A stretch of 64,000 nt of DNA from CBDCVN01 sp965223045 (GCA_965223045.1 CBDCVN010000013.1:3906001-3970000); one strand, 5' to 3'; counted from the stretch's first letter, positions 18,241 to 28,076 are shown. Notes: generated by a model not told the origin, from the sequence alone. A program made the numbers and translations.

Positions 18241-18243
18241 GGC

Positions 18244-20244
18244 TCAGTTTTTAATTATATGAAGATCATTTAATGAAGTTTCTTGAGCAAGCTTTGTTTT
18301 GGAAAGCTGTGTTGGTTGATTGTTAATGCTAACTGCTTTGGTACCTGAGAATTGCTTGGATAAAAACTTCTCGATTTCTTTAGAGCTTATGGGCTTGGAG
18401 AAAAAGTAACCTTGCCCAAGGTCACAGCCTAAATCTTGCAGCCTATTTAGCTGGGCGTTAGTTTCTACTCCTTCGGCAACTACTTCCATACCTAGGCTGT
18501 GGGCTAATGCTAAAATCATTTGTACAGTGGGTGCTTCACTCTTAGAATGTTTTATATGGTCAATGAAAGCTTTGTCAATTTTGAGAGTATCAATGGGGAA
18601 TTCATGTAGACGACTTAATGAAGAGTAACCTGTTCCAAAATCATCTATACAAAGCCTTACACCTAGTGCTCGTATCTTTTGTAATAAATCAGTTTGCTCT
18701 AAAAGATTGTCAAACAAGCTACTTTCTGTGATTTCAAGCTTGAGAGAAGATGCTTTAAGTCCAGTGTTTTTCAAAGTGCTAATAATATGCTGTAGACAAT
18801 CAATTCTCTTAAGTTGTAAAGGAGAAAGGTTAACATTAACCACAAGGTTGGCTTGGTTAAAACGTTTTTGCCATTGTTGCAAATTTTCGCAGGCTTCTTG
18901 CAAAGTCCACCAACCCAAATTATGAATTAGCCCTGTTTCTTCTGCTAAGGGGATAAAAATAGCTGGTGATATGAAACCTTGTTCAGAGTGCTTCCAGCGT
19001 AAGAGTGCTTCAAAACCATAAAGCTTTTCAGTAGCTATAGAAGCTATGGGTTGATAATAGACATATAAATTAGATCCTTGATTTTCATAAGCAGCAGTAA
19101 TCTCACGACGTAAATCTTTTTCTAGAGCCAAGCGCTTTAGGTTGTTAATCTGCATAGAGCTTCCAAAGATAGCATAGTGACCTTGTCCTTGTATTTTGGA
19201 TCTGTGAAGTGCAGTGCTGGCATCACGCAGAATATTTTTTGCATACTCATAGCCAAAAGCACTAGTACTTATGCCAATGCTGGCACTAAGTGAAATCTGA
19301 TATTGGTCAATTTGAAGAGGATTTTGTAAGTTTATAAAAATTTCTTGTATTATATTGCGTATTTCAGAAGGTTTACTTAAACCTCTAAGTAAAACTCCAA
19401 ATCTGTCCTCGCTTAAATTTGCTAGCATAGCTTTTTTAGGCAAACTGTTCTTTAAGCAATTAATGGTTTCTGTAAGTAATTGCTGGCTAACTGGTTCGCC
19501 AAAAAGGTCTTGCATAGCTCTGAGTCTATGGACTTCTAAAACTAATACTGCAAATAGGTCTGAAGACTGATTAATAGCTTCCTTAATGCTTTCTAAGAGA
19601 TAATGGCGATTAGGTAAGTGACTCACTAGGTCATGGTGCGCTAAATAAAGTAGTCTTTCTTGTGTTTGCTTGTGTTTTATTATTTCTTCTTTTAAAGCAG
19701 AAGTACGCTCAGAAACACGATTCTCAAGCTCGCCATTGAGCGAGCGTATTTCTGCCTCAGCAGCAAGGCGTTTGCGCACGGCTTCGTGTAATTCTAAGTT
19801 TTTTCTAATTAAAGCTTTTTGCAGGTTGGCAAGTGTTAATTGGTGCTTAACTCGAGCAGCTACTTCCTCGAGTTCAAAAGGCTTAGTTATATAGTCTGTT
19901 GCTCCCACCTCAAAAGCCTTAGCTTTATTTATCCCTTCAGATAAAGAACTTATGAAGATAATAGGAATATTTCTAGTTCTTTTGTCTGCTTTAAGTTGAG
20001 CACAAAGTTCGTATCCTGTTATGTCGGGCATGTTAAGATCTAAAAGAATTAGGTCAGGTAAATTTTGCTCTAGGTAGCTTAGAGTAGATTCACTAGTGCT
20101 AGAAATTTTCACCTCATAACCTTTAGATTTTAGAAATGCTTGGAGTAAGTGCAAAATAACAAATTCATCATCTACAACCAAGATGTTGATAGGAGGTTTC
20201 TGGGGTTGCACTAGACTTAGGCCACTCTCAAACTGATTAGACAT
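18244..20244 (-). CDS. Response regulator with degenerate GGDEF and EAL domains
   Basis: 666 residues. The receiver domain (about 18-135) has Asp69 in LILLDLNMPD and the Lys in YITKPFEL. A coiled coil (about 140-195) carries the signal onward. The GGDEF domain (about 205-365) has SEDRF in place of GGDEF, so diguanylate cyclase activity is unlikely. The EAL domain (about 385-630) keeps FEALLRW, VNVNLSP, ITESSLF, CIDDFGTGYSSL, LKIDKAFI and AEGVET, consistent with an active cyclic-di-GMP phosphodiesterase controlled by phosphorylation. No kinase is nearby. Confidence 0.9.
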   Translation of the reverse strand: MSNQFESGLSLVQPQKPPINILVVDDEFVILHLLQAFLKSKGYEVKISSTSESTLSYLEQNLPDLILLDLNMPDITGYELCAQLKADKRTRNIPIIFISSLSEGINKAKAFEVGATDYITKPFELEEVAARVKHQLTLANLQKALIRKNLELHEAVRKRLAAEAEIRSLNGELENRVSERTSALKEEIIKHKQTQERLLYLAHHDLVSHLPNRHYLLESIKEAINQSSDLFAVLVLEVHRLRAMQDLFGEPVSQQLLTETINCLKNSLPKKAMLANLSEDRFGVLLRGLSKPSEIRNIIQEIFINLQNPLQIDQYQISLSASIGISTSAFGYEYAKNILRDASTALHRSKIQGQGHYAIFGSSMQINNLKRLALEKDLRREITAAYENQGSNLYVYYQPIASIATEKLYGFEALLRWKHSEQGFISPAIFIPLAEETGLIHNLGWWTLQEACENLQQWQKRFNQANLVVNVNLSPLQLKRIDCLQHIISTLKNTGLKASSLKLEITESSLFDNLLEQTDLLQKIRALGVRLCIDDFGTGYSSLSRLHEFPIDTLKIDKAFIDHIKHSKSEAPTVQMILALAHSLGMEVVAEGVETNAQLNRLQDLGCDLGQGYFFSKPISSKEIEKFLSKQFSGTKAVSINNQPTQLSKTKLAQETSLNDLHIIKN

Positions 20245-20600
20245 TAGTTGCTACGCTCATAATTTTACTAGCTTATAACTTTAATTTTAACATCTGTTAA
20301 GGTTTCGGAGATTTAGGGTAAATCCATGCGTTATGGTTCCCATAATTATAAAGATGACTATAAAATTTTAGGCAAATTTGTTTATGATTAATGAAAAATT
20401 TATACTCTAACTTATGACATTGTAACTTAACAATTATTTACTCCTTACTATGGCTTTAGAGTTTACTCCTAAAGATCTTTCGCATTACTTACAATTTTAT
20501 ATGTGCTTGTGCAGCTCTATGTTAATGGTTGTTTTGGTCACATTACCATTTGAATTAATTTATCAATAAATCATTACCATTAATAATTCTTATAGTATTA
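20245..20600. other. Intergenic region before IS701
   Basis: About 356 bases between the EAL gene and the IS701 element. It contains one small possible frame (20450-20569) and AT-rich sequence; no terminator or RNA gene recognised. Confidence 0.35.
20450..20569 (+). CDS. Possible 39-residue membrane peptide
   Basis: An ATG at 20450 opens MALEFTPKDLSHYLQFYMC, followed by a hydrophobic stretch (about 20-35) and a stop at 20569. One transmembrane helix is plausible. The start has no ribosome-binding site, so it may be chance. Confidence 0.2.
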   Translation: MALEFTPKDLSHYLQFYMCLCSSMLMVVLVTLPFELIYQ

Positions 20601-22120
20601 CAGCGCAATGTCATGGAATATAACTCCTAGACAATATAGCAAGAGTACGTTTTCGATGCGAAGCATAAGCAGTATAATTTCTGCGCTGATAGTAACGAAT
20701 TAGATTTAGTGATTGAGCTATTGTCAATCTAGGTAACGGTATTGCTGCCTTGAGCAGCACTCTTGCCTGTGGCAAAGTTAAAGCTGGAGACTTTTCTCCT
20801 AACATTAAACGCATCCTCACCAGAAAATGATGTGCTAGACAAGTTAATAGTATATGGTGATGCCAACCTAAGTAGCTTCTAGTTTCGTAGTGATCAAGCC
20901 CCAGTTCTTCTTTTGATTCCTCAAACGATGTTTCTATCGGCCATCTCATTCCACTTAGCCACACTAATGTTTCTAGGCTGACTTCTTCTGAGTCATTGCA
21001 CAAATAATAGCTTATCTCTCTTTTCTCATTTAGGTTACGCCGAATTACCAACCACAGTTCCACTGGCTCTTCTTCTCCCCTTGTTTCCCATATTCGCTCA
21101 AAGGCAAATTCACATACTATTGGCCCTTTACTTCCTTCTTTCACTACATGTTTACTCCATTTTTCTGCTTCTATTTCCTTTGCTAACTCATCTATCCGTA
21201 TTGATTCAATATTTGCCCTTGCTAGTTTCGGCTTCCTTCCCCTACCTTTATATTCAGGTACCTTGACCTCTGGCTTCTCCTTGTATACCTGCGTATCGCA
21301 AGATACTGCTGTAAAGTACTTTTTTCCTAATTCAGCTACTCCATCTCTAAACTCGATATTATTTCCATACAATGCATCTGCTAGCACATATTCAAAGCTC
21401 AAACGCCCTCTCTCTTCTGTCTTTTTTATCATTCCTAACGCTATTTCTGGTTTGGTTCTAAATTCTAGATCCTTTGGCACTCCACATTCTTCCCTTTTTT
21501 GTTCATGCTCTTTATCAAACCATTGTTCTGGTAAGTACAACTGCCCTTCTGTTAAGGTATGTCCTTTGTTACTGGCATACCCTAGGTATACTCCTACTTG
21601 ACTGTTCTCCACTTTTCCTACTGATCCACAATATTGCCTTGCTACTCCTACTGAGCTTTTTCCTTGTTTTACATTCCCTGATTCATCAACTATCAGTACT
21701 CCATCATTACCTAAACTTTCTGCAATAAGTTTTTGATGCGTGTCAATCACAGGTTCTAACTGCCAAGGGCTTTGTCCTACAAAGTTTTGCATGCTACGGA
21801 CATTCAGTCCTATTGATAGTGCCATTGCTTCTATATTTTTTCGATCAAGGTTGCTTAACAAACCTTTTAGATAATGTCCTGTCCAGATCAAACTTTCAGG
21901 TCGTTTAAATGCTTCTTCAAACTCTGCTACGTATTCTTTGAGTTCTTTTGCTAGCGCTTCTATATCTGCTTCAACTAAGTTGCATTCTGGAGGACTTAAA
22001 TTTACGGCCTCTTCTAATATTTCATTGTGTGCTTTATAAATGTTTTTCATAGCCTTAATTTATTATTCACACTCGCACTTTTTTCGCACTTCCCCTTACT
22101 TAATATGCAACATTGCGCTG
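20601..22120 (-). mobile_element. IS701-family insertion sequence (1520 bp)
   Basis: Ends CAGCGCAATGT (20601-20611) and ACATTGCGCTG (22110-22120) are perfect inverted repeats, extendable outward over a palindromic TATTA/TAATA. Because of that palindrome the target duplication cannot be assigned exactly. It lies between genes and breaks nothing visible. Confidence 0.85.
20611..22050 (-). CDS. IS701-family transposase
   Basis: 479 residues and apparently intact. DDE motifs are LIVDESGNVKQGK (first Asp), YVLADALYGNN (second Asp) and WPIETSFEESKEELGLDHYE (Glu), followed by GWHHHILLTCLAH. The frame starts 70 bases inside the right end and stops close to the left end, as expected for this family. 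Confidence 0.92.
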   Translation of the reverse strand: MKNIYKAHNEILEEAVNLSPPECNLVEADIEALAKELKEYVAEFEEAFKRPESLIWTGHYLKGLLSNLDRKNIEAMALSIGLNVRSMQNFVGQSPWQLEPVIDTHQKLIAESLGNDGVLIVDESGNVKQGKSSVGVARQYCGSVGKVENSQVGVYLGYASNKGHTLTEGQLYLPEQWFDKEHEQKREECGVPKDLEFRTKPEIALGMIKKTEERGRLSFEYVLADALYGNNIEFRDGVAELGKKYFTAVSCDTQVYKEKPEVKVPEYKGRGRKPKLARANIESIRIDELAKEIEAEKWSKHVVKEGSKGPIVCEFAFERIWETRGEEEPVELWLVIRRNLNEKREISYYLCNDSEEVSLETLVWLSGMRWPIETSFEESKEELGLDHYETRSYLGWHHHILLTCLAHHFLVRMRLMLGEKSPALTLPQARVLLKAAIPLPRLTIAQSLNLIRYYQRRNYTAYASHRKRTLAILSRSYIP

Positions 22121-22206
22121 TAATAATAGTTACTAAATTAAATGCTTAATTGCATAAAAACCTTTCCCAGAGTTTCCTGTAGGGTCTTAGAAATGAGAAA
22201 GTAAAA

Positions 22207-22965
22207 TTATTTAGCTAGCTTATCCTGTGTTAAAGATTCATCTCCTTGCAACTTGGCTAGGAGGGATCTATCCTCATTTGTCAAATCTACAAATTCTAGT
22301 AAATCTTTTCGTCTTTCAAAAGTACGCTTTACGGCCTGCTCACGTCGCCATCTTGCTACCTCACCATGATTTCCACTTAAGAGCACTTTTGGTACTTCTA
22401 TACCCTCAAACACAGCAGGGCGAGTATACTCAGGATAATCTAGAAGGCCTGTAGTATGGGAATCTTGTTTGTGACTGGCAGAATTGCCAATGACGTTAGG
22501 TATTAGCCTTGCTGCAGACTCAATGAGTACTAATGCTGCTGCCTCACCTCCCATAAGCACATAATCGCCAATGCTTATTTCACGAGTAACTAATGATTCT
22601 ACTCTAGCATCAAAACCTTCATAGCGTCCGCAAAGCAAACAAATGTGACTTTTACTAGCAAGCTCCTGTGCAATCTTTTGGTTAAAAGTTTCACCAGCAG
22701 GACTTAACGAGATTATTTCATTTGGGGGAATAATCTCTTCTTTTATCTTTGCAATAGCTGCCGCAACTACATTGACTTGAATAACCATACCTGCACCACC
22801 ACCATAAGGATAATCGTCTACACTACTATGTTTATTATTTGAATAGGCTCGTAAATTACGTATGTCAATGTCAATTAAGCCTTTTTCAACGGCACGACCT
22901 AGAATAGCCTCCTTTTGCCAAGGAGCTATAAGTTGCGGAAAAAGAGTCAGAATAGTGAATTTCAT
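22207..22965 (-). CDS. trmD: tRNA (guanine(37)-N1)-methyltransferase TrmD
   Basis: Methylates G37 next to the anticodon and so prevents +1 frameshifting. 252 residues. It has the SPOUT trefoil-knot segments LCGRYEGFDARV, ISIGDYVLMGGE and PEYTRPAVFEG, with the N-terminal KFTILTLFPQL. It is the last gene of the ffh-rpsP-khpA-rimM-trmD unit, separated from rimM by 160 bases that contain a GGAGC-TGA-GCTCC hairpin. Confidence 0.95.
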   Translation of the reverse strand: MKFTILTLFPQLIAPWQKEAILGRAVEKGLIDIDIRNLRAYSNNKHSSVDDYPYGGGAGMVIQVNVVAAAIAKIKEEIIPPNEIISLSPAGETFNQKIAQELASKSHICLLCGRYEGFDARVESLVTREISIGDYVLMGGEAAALVLIESAARLIPNVIGNSASHKQDSHTTGLLDYPEYTRPAVFEGIEVPKVLLSGNHGEVARWRREQAVKRTFERRKDLLEFVDLTNEDRSLLAKLQGDESLTQDKLAK

Positions 22966-23125
22966 TTGCTATAGGCTGGATAAGTATTTGCCATTTTTAA
23001 GGTTAAACGGAGCTGAGCTCCTTAAGGCAAATCCCCCTTAACCCTTCTTAATTAAGACTTCCATGTTCCCCATTCAATAAGGAAGGATTGTGAAAAGATT
23101 TTTCTGGTGCACTGTAAGTGGCCCA

Positions 23126-23647
23126 TTAAAAAAGACCTTTAGGGGGATTGTTTACATGAATTGCTTGATCTTTAAAAGTCACATAATCTGCTTTTAAAGG
23201 AATGATATACTCATCATTAATTACCAAGATACCTTGCTTCCCAAATGATATAAGATCAGTGATTTCTCCAAATTCTTTGCCATCAACCAAAACAGGCTTT
23301 TTTAAGAATGCGTCATAATAATCTCCCTCTTCAAGCTGTGGTAATTTATCAACAAGAGCATAGACTTTTTCATTGGCCAACAGTTTGACATCATCAATAG
23401 TTTTAACACCAGCTAAAAAAAGTATAGTATGGCTTCCTTTGGATTCAACACTTTGTAAAACCACCTTCCCAAAATTAGTAATAAAAACTTCCTTAAGCTT
23501 AAAGATGGCTCGAGCCTCAATTTCCCCTACAGCATAAAAACGCAAACCCCCTTTAAGACCAAATGCTTTACCAAGTTTTCCAAGATAGAAGTGACTTTTT
23601 AAAGCAAGGTAGGAAGTAGTACTTTTTAACACAGCACAGTTAGTCAA
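23126..23647 (-). CDS. rimM: Ribosome maturation factor RimM
   Basis: 173 residues. The N-terminal RimM barrel opens FYLGKLGKAFGLKGGLRFY, and the C-terminal PRC-barrel has KKPVLVDGKEFGEITDL and IPLKADYV. It assists maturation of the 30S head with ribosomal protein S19. Its first codons overlap the end of khpA by 8 bases; a later start nearer FYLGKLG is possible. Confidence 0.9.
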   Translation of the reverse strand: MTNCAVLKSTTSYLALKSHFYLGKLGKAFGLKGGLRFYAVGEIEARAIFKLKEVFITNFGKVVLQSVESKGSHTILFLAGVKTIDDVKLLANEKVYALVDKLPQLEEGDYYDAFLKKPVLVDGKEFGEITDLISFGKQGILVINDEYIIPLKADYVTFKDQAIHVNNPPKGLF

Positions 23648-23870
23648 TTAGATTTACATCTATACGTTCCCGCCCCTCAGCAGCAGCTCGAGCTAGGGTA
23701 CGTATGCTATTAATAATGCGTCCATTTTTACCAATAATACGTCCAGCATCTTCTTTAGCGCAACGTATTTCTACATTTAAAATATGACCTTTACGATTTG
23801 AGGTAACACTCAGACTATCAAGGTCTGCAACTAGGTTTTGGGCTATATAAGTAATGAGCTCGAGCGCCAT
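23640..23870 (-). CDS. khpA: KH-domain RNA-binding protein KhpA
   Basis: 76 residues forming a single KH domain with the signature GRIIGKNGRIINSIRTLARAA. It sits between rpsP and rimM, the standard position of khpA, whose product binds RNA as part of the KhpA/KhpB pair. Start 15 bases after the rpsP stop. Confidence 0.9.
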   Translation of the reverse strand: MALELITYIAQNLVADLDSLSVTSNRKGHILNVEIRCAKEDAGRIIGKNGRIINSIRTLARAAAEGRERIDVNLID

Positions 23871-23885
23871 ACACGCCTTTAGGCA

Positions 23886-24176
23886 CTAAGCTCGAGCCTG
23901 ATAAGCTTTACTACGCTTAATAATGACATTGCCAACACTGACACCAGCTTTTTCTAGAAGGCGCAAGGCTGTACCAGTAGGCTGTGCCCCATGTAAAAGC
24001 CAGTGCTGGGCACGATCTACATTAAGTTTTAGGGGTGTTTCAACTTTTCCTCTAGGGTCATAGTAACCTAAGGACTCTATATAATTACCGCTAAGTTTTT
24101 TCCTAGCATCAATAACTACAACACGATATTGGGGATTTTTCTTTGATCCTAAACGCATAAGGCGAATTTTCACCAT
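23886..24176 (-). CDS. rpsP: 30S ribosomal protein S16
   Basis: 96 residues with the canonical opening VKIRLMRLGSKKNPQYRVVV, followed by SPRD-like SLGYYDPRG and the GAQPT segment. Typical length, with a short basic tail KRSKAYQARA. Located 26 bases after ffh. Confidence 0.97.
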   Translation of the reverse strand: MVKIRLMRLGSKKNPQYRVVVIDARKKLSGNYIESLGYYDPRGKVETPLKLNVDRAQHWLLHGAQPTGTALRLLEKAGVSVGNVIIKRSKAYQARA

Positions 24177-24202
24177 ATTAAAATTTCCTTTCTTTCACAG
24201 AG

Positions 24203-25615
24203 CTAACGTCTACGTTTTTTCTTTCTTTGGGGAGCTTTAGGTCGCGATCTGCCACCTGAGCCAAAGTTAGGCAAATCTAGTTCCATTCCTCCTAATCCTC
24301 CACCACCAAGGCCTCCTAGTCCTCCCAAGCCTCGTAAACCTCCTCGCTTACCTGCCATTTTTAGGAGTTTTTTCATACCTTGGTATTGCTTAATAAGCAT
24401 ATTAACACTTTGTATACTGGTTCCTGAACCTAGGGCGATACGTTTTTTTCTACTAGCATCAAGAGTTTTGGGTTTTAACCTTTCTTTAGGGGTCATTGAA
24501 GATAGTATAGCTTCAAAATGAACAAACTGCTTGTCATCAATACCTTCTTCAGGCATCATGTTGCTTACACCAGGAATCATTTTTGCTAAATCACTTGCAG
24601 ACCCCATTTGTTTTAGCTTGCGTAGTTGATCAAGTAAGTCATCAAGATTGAAATCCTTAACATCCTTGAGCTCTTCTTCCTCACTCTCTAGTGCTTTAGC
24701 CTTCTCAATAAGCGTGAGCACATCACCCATGCCTAGAATCCGTCCAGCTATACGGTCAGGGTAAAAAGGCTCTAACCCCTCAATCTTTTCACCTATACCT
24801 GCAAAATAAATAGGTTTACCTGTAATATGCTTGGCACTGAGTGCAGCTCCACCACGGGCGTCACCATCTAGCTTGGTCATTATAAGGCCACTAACACCAC
24901 CTGTGCGCTCATCGAATGCTTGCACCACAGGTAAGGATTGCTGACCAGTCATAGCATCAATAGCTAGAATGGACTCACTTGGCTGTAAAGCTTTTTTAAG
25001 CTCAACTAATTCATCCATAAGCTCTTCATCTATTTGCAAACGACCAGCAGTATCTACAATTACAAGGTCATGGAAATTTTTTGCTAAGTAGTTATCAAGG
25101 CGCTTCTTAGTTTTCTTGGGTTTTTCATTGTCCTCAACCTCAAAGACGGGAACATTTATTTGCTGACCAAGGATACGTAATTGTTCTCGAGCAGCAGGAC
25201 GTTGAGTATCAGCTGCTACTAGAAGCGGCTTTCGCCCTTGGCTTTTGTATTTATAAGCTAGCTTGCCAGCGGTAGTGGTTTTACCAGTGCCTTGTAAGCC
25301 CATTAAAAGCCAAATGTTGTTATTAGCGTTTAAAACAGGTTGAGTGGCTTTACCACCTAAGAGCTCAATAAGCTCCTCGTTAACTACAGAAATGACTTGC
25401 TGATCAGGTTGGAGTGATTGCAAAACCTTTGAACCAATGGCTTTTTCTTGCACATGCTCAACAAAAGTTTTGGCCACTTCAAGATTAACATCAGCGTCTA
25501 AAAGAGCTACTCTTACTTCACGCAAAGCTGCTTTGACATCAGCCTCAGTAAGCTTACCACGCCCACGTAAAGATTTAAATATATTTTGAAGTTTATCACT
25601 TAAATTTTGAAACAT
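24203..25615 (-). CDS. ffh: Signal recognition particle protein Ffh
   Basis: 470 residues. The N domain is followed by the G domain with GLQGTGKTTTAGKLA, DTAGRLQIDEELM, TKLDGDARGGAALS and the GIGEKIEGLEPF closing loop. The M domain follows (about 325-435). The C-terminus is a glycine-rich stretch and a very basic end (RSRPKAPQRKKKRRR) that probably binds 4.5S RNA. It targets nascent membrane proteins to SecYEG with FtsY. First gene of the ribosome/SRP operon. Confidence 0.97.
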   Translation of the reverse strand: MFQNLSDKLQNIFKSLRGRGKLTEADVKAALREVRVALLDADVNLEVAKTFVEHVQEKAIGSKVLQSLQPDQQVISVVNEELIELLGGKATQPVLNANNNIWLLMGLQGTGKTTTAGKLAYKYKSQGRKPLLVAADTQRPAAREQLRILGQQINVPVFEVEDNEKPKKTKKRLDNYLAKNFHDLVIVDTAGRLQIDEELMDELVELKKALQPSESILAIDAMTGQQSLPVVQAFDERTGGVSGLIMTKLDGDARGGAALSAKHITGKPIYFAGIGEKIEGLEPFYPDRIAGRILGMGDVLTLIEKAKALESEEEELKDVKDFNLDDLLDQLRKLKQMGSASDLAKMIPGVSNMMPEEGIDDKQFVHFEAILSSMTPKERLKPKTLDASRKKRIALGSGTSIQSVNMLIKQYQGMKKLLKMAGKRGGLRGLGGLGGLGGGGLGGMELDLPNFGSGGRSRPKAPQRKKKRRR

Positions 25616-25736
25616 TATTAAGCCTTAAAATAGTCCCTAAATAGGCTGTTCCACAGCCTAGCGAAAAAGATAACCTAAGGTCAAGTGGAGTAAGTCTTGA
25701 CCTGCAAAAAATGGTGTGCTAGACTCACAGGCTGAT

Positions 25737-25813
25737 GGGCGATTAGCTCAGTTGGTTAGAGCACACCGCTGATAACGGTGAGGTCGGTGGTTCAAATCCA
25801 CCATCGCCCACCA
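25737..25813 (+). tRNA. tRNA-Ile (anticodon GAT), CCA encoded
   Basis: Acceptor stem GGGCGAT pairs with ATCGCCC, followed by discriminator A and an encoded CCA (25811-25813). The D arm is GCTCAGTTGGTTAGAGC. The anticodon arm ACCGCTGATAACGGT has anticodon GAT. The T arm is GGTGG-TTCAAATC-CACC. All four stems form. Confidence 0.97.
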
Positions 25814-25834
25814 TAACTTTGACTTTGAATTAAT

Positions 25835-27094
25835 TTAAAAAACTTCAGCTTGAGCACCTAGGGTAAGTTCAAGTTCTATTATTTGATCGTTACGTTGTAT
25901 GGTAAGGGTAACTACCTCACCAACTTGGTGATTCCTTATGGTAGTGAGCAAATCACTAAAATTTTCGGTGCGTTTACCATTAACTGCTACAATCACATCT
26001 GCATGATTAATGGTGTAGCCTTCAGGTAGATGGCCTTGAGGTGGGAAATAGGCTAGGCAACCTGCTTTATGCTTAATAATTATTTGTTTGAGCCTTAGCT
26101 CACAATTTTGTAATCCTGCTTTATCTGCTGGGCTAGAAGTTGGCACGCGATCAACTAATGCACCAGCAAGAGGCCCTAAATCCTCGGAAAAGATTTTAGG
26201 ATCATAGTTTCCACCATAGATTCCTATAACTGGCACGTCTCTTGCCTGACCTGCCAAAAGCGAGGTAATTACCTCACTGTCTTTTGCAATAGGAACGGCG
26301 TAAGCAGCATATGGCTTGGGTAAGATCGGCTCTAGCACTTCATGCAAGGCCTCAGGTACAAAGCGCTTAGAGCGTTCAATAATGTCTTGGGGGATGTAGC
26401 TGATATAACTTACAACACCAATCACTTTCCCCTTTGGATTAATGACAGGTCCTCCTGAATCGCCTGGAGCAAGTTTGCTATTGAATTCTATAGTGTTTGG
26501 AGCAAAGTCAACTCTTGAGGCTGAAACGTTTAAGCGAGTGATGTACCCTAGGCGTGCAGCTAAAAAGTCACCACCACTGTTGCCAATACTTAAGACCTCA
26601 GTGCCTGTACGTGGAGAATAAGTATCTAAATCTAAGTAAGGTACTTTTCTATTGCCTACTTTAGCCTTGAGTAGGGCAAGGTCAAGATAAGCGTCGAACG
26701 AAACTATTTCTAGATTGTAACTTTCACCATCTATTGAAAGGGCAATTAGTTTTTTGTCTCGAGCTTGTTCAACCACATGATAAGCAGTTAACAAAAAACC
26801 ATCAGGAGAGATAAAAAAGCCTGTGCCCATACCCTGAACAAAAGAAGAAAATAGGCTAGGTGAAAAGACTTTAATTTGCACTGTAGCAGGACGAGCTTGC
26901 TTAAAAATCTCTTTCAGGCGGGGGGTAAGATCATCTAGATTATTAATAGGGGTAGGAATGTCAACTAAAGGAGTTGTAAGAACTCTAGGCAACACCCAAG
27001 CTGGGGATTGCTTGAGAAAAGCAGTAAAAGCTACTAAAACTACCAAGAGCAAAATCAAGTTTGGTTTAAAATTATTACCCTTTGGCTTGATCAT
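25835..27094 (-). CDS. Membrane-anchored HtrA/DegP-like serine protease with PDZ domain
   Basis: 419 residues. A hydrophobic helix at 12-30 anchors or exports the protein. The trypsin-like domain has His in LTAYHVVEQ, Asp in DLALLKA and nucleophile Ser in APGDSGGPVINP. A PDZ domain follows (about 310-410: ALVDRVPTSSPADKAGLQ, then VIVAVNGKRTENFSDL). The PDZ has an insert with two Cys (LQNCELRL, HKAGCLAYF). Role inferred as periplasmic protein quality control. Confidence 0.9.
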   Translation of the reverse strand: MIKPKGNNFKPNLILLLVVLVAFTAFLKQSPAWVLPRVLTTPLVDIPTPINNLDDLTPRLKEIFKQARPATVQIKVFSPSLFSSFVQGMGTGFFISPDGFLLTAYHVVEQARDKKLIALSIDGESYNLEIVSFDAYLDLALLKAKVGNRKVPYLDLDTYSPRTGTEVLSIGNSGGDFLAARLGYITRLNVSASRVDFAPNTIEFNSKLAPGDSGGPVINPKGKVIGVVSYISYIPQDIIERSKRFVPEALHEVLEPILPKPYAAYAVPIAKDSEVITSLLAGQARDVPVIGIYGGNYDPKIFSEDLGPLAGALVDRVPTSSPADKAGLQNCELRLKQIIIKHKAGCLAYFPPQGHLPEGYTINHADVIVAVNGKRTENFSDLLTTIRNHQVGEVVTLTIQRNDQIIELELTLGAQAEVF

Positions 27095-27208
27095 AATACT
27101 TTAGTTATTTTTAATTGAGTTTTGCTATCACTTATCATAAAAAACTCTTAAAAATACCATATTAATAATAGCTTTTTCTGAATAGGAATCAAAATTTTAA
27201 TCTATATT

Positions 27209-27236
27209 AAAAAATCCCCAGCTTTGGTAGCTGGGG
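27209..27236 (-). terminator. Rho-independent terminator of the CAP-domain gene
   Basis: On the minus strand CCCCAGCT-ACCAA-AGCTGGGG forms a perfect 8-base-pair stem followed by ATTTTTT. It lies about 50 bases after the stop of the CAP-domain lipoprotein gene. Confidence 0.9.
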
Positions 27237-27283
27237 TAAAAAAGGAAGGAAAGGAGTTCAGTCGGAATTAATTTTCAATATGT

Positions 27284-27859
27284 TTATCTAGGATCACCAA
27301 ATACTGCTGCCCATACTCCATCTTCGAAGTAAATACCAACTTCTTCAAAGTTACCAGTCATGATGGCGTCACAGTGTGATGGGCTGGCTTGCCAACCTTG
27401 TATGACACCGTTTATAAAGGCGCTACCGTTAGAAACACTGGCTAAAATCTCGCCAACTTTCTTAAAGCTATAACCTTGAGAATCAGCCCTATTGTCAACA
27501 CGATTACCAGCAGAATCTACATGAGGAGGAGCTTGAGTTACAAGATTGATTTCACCACTGTTAGCACGATTAAGAATATCTTTTACTTGAGTTTTAGCAG
27601 CACCAGCGAGCTTATCATTCCAAGAAACGCTAGCAACACTACTACGAGCTACACCGTTACAAGTAGTACCTTGGGTACGAACAGTGTTGAGGACTGATAA
27701 CATGTCATTATGTACACCAGTTGCAGTAGCTTCACCACTTAAGGGTGAGAGGTCATCTTGTGTAGAGGTAGGTGTGGTGGCTATTTGACCACAGGCTGTC
27801 AAGATAGAAACTACTGCGATTGTGATTAGGGTTGTGATGTTTTTGAGTGTTTTTTTCAT
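27284..27859 (-). CDS. CAP (SCP/PR1) domain lipoprotein
   Basis: 191 residues. The lipoprotein signal ends at a lipobox, SILTACG, with acylated Cys about residue 23. The CAP domain has the N-terminal helix HNDMLSVLNTVRTQG, SVSWNDKLAGAAKTQV, SFKKVGEILA and WQASPSHCDAIM, with the conserved His and VGIYFEDGVWAAVFG as the closing strand. Two Cys could form a disulfide. Bacterial CAP proteins are secreted with mostly unknown functions. It is followed by a strong terminator. Confidence 0.88.
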   Translation of the reverse strand: MKKTLKNITTLITIAVVSILTACGQIATTPTSTQDDLSPLSGEATATGVHNDMLSVLNTVRTQGTTCNGVARSSVASVSWNDKLAGAAKTQVKDILNRANSGEINLVTQAPPHVDSAGNRVDNRADSQGYSFKKVGEILASVSNGSAFINGVIQGWQASPSHCDAIMTGNFEEVGIYFEDGVWAAVFGDPR

Positions 27860-28076
27860 TTCCTTGTTTCCTTCCGAGTCCTTCTAACTCGTTTGATAAT
27901 TACAGGTTAAACAAGGAAAATTTCTATTTTGATACATTAGCATTAGGGTATTAGATAATTTTCGTAAAACAGGTGTTAGAGGCAGGTTGATGCTCTTTGG
28001 ATTCAGTTACTTAGAAACATGTCTAGCAGGTTTGAATATGGGTGTACAGATAAATTCTTGCCTCATTAGCGCAAAG
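27860..28076. other. Intergenic, upstream of CAP gene
   Basis: About 215 bases without a frame. It should hold the promoter of the CAP-domain gene on the minus strand. It joins the palindromic repeat that begins at 28077. Confidence 0.3.
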
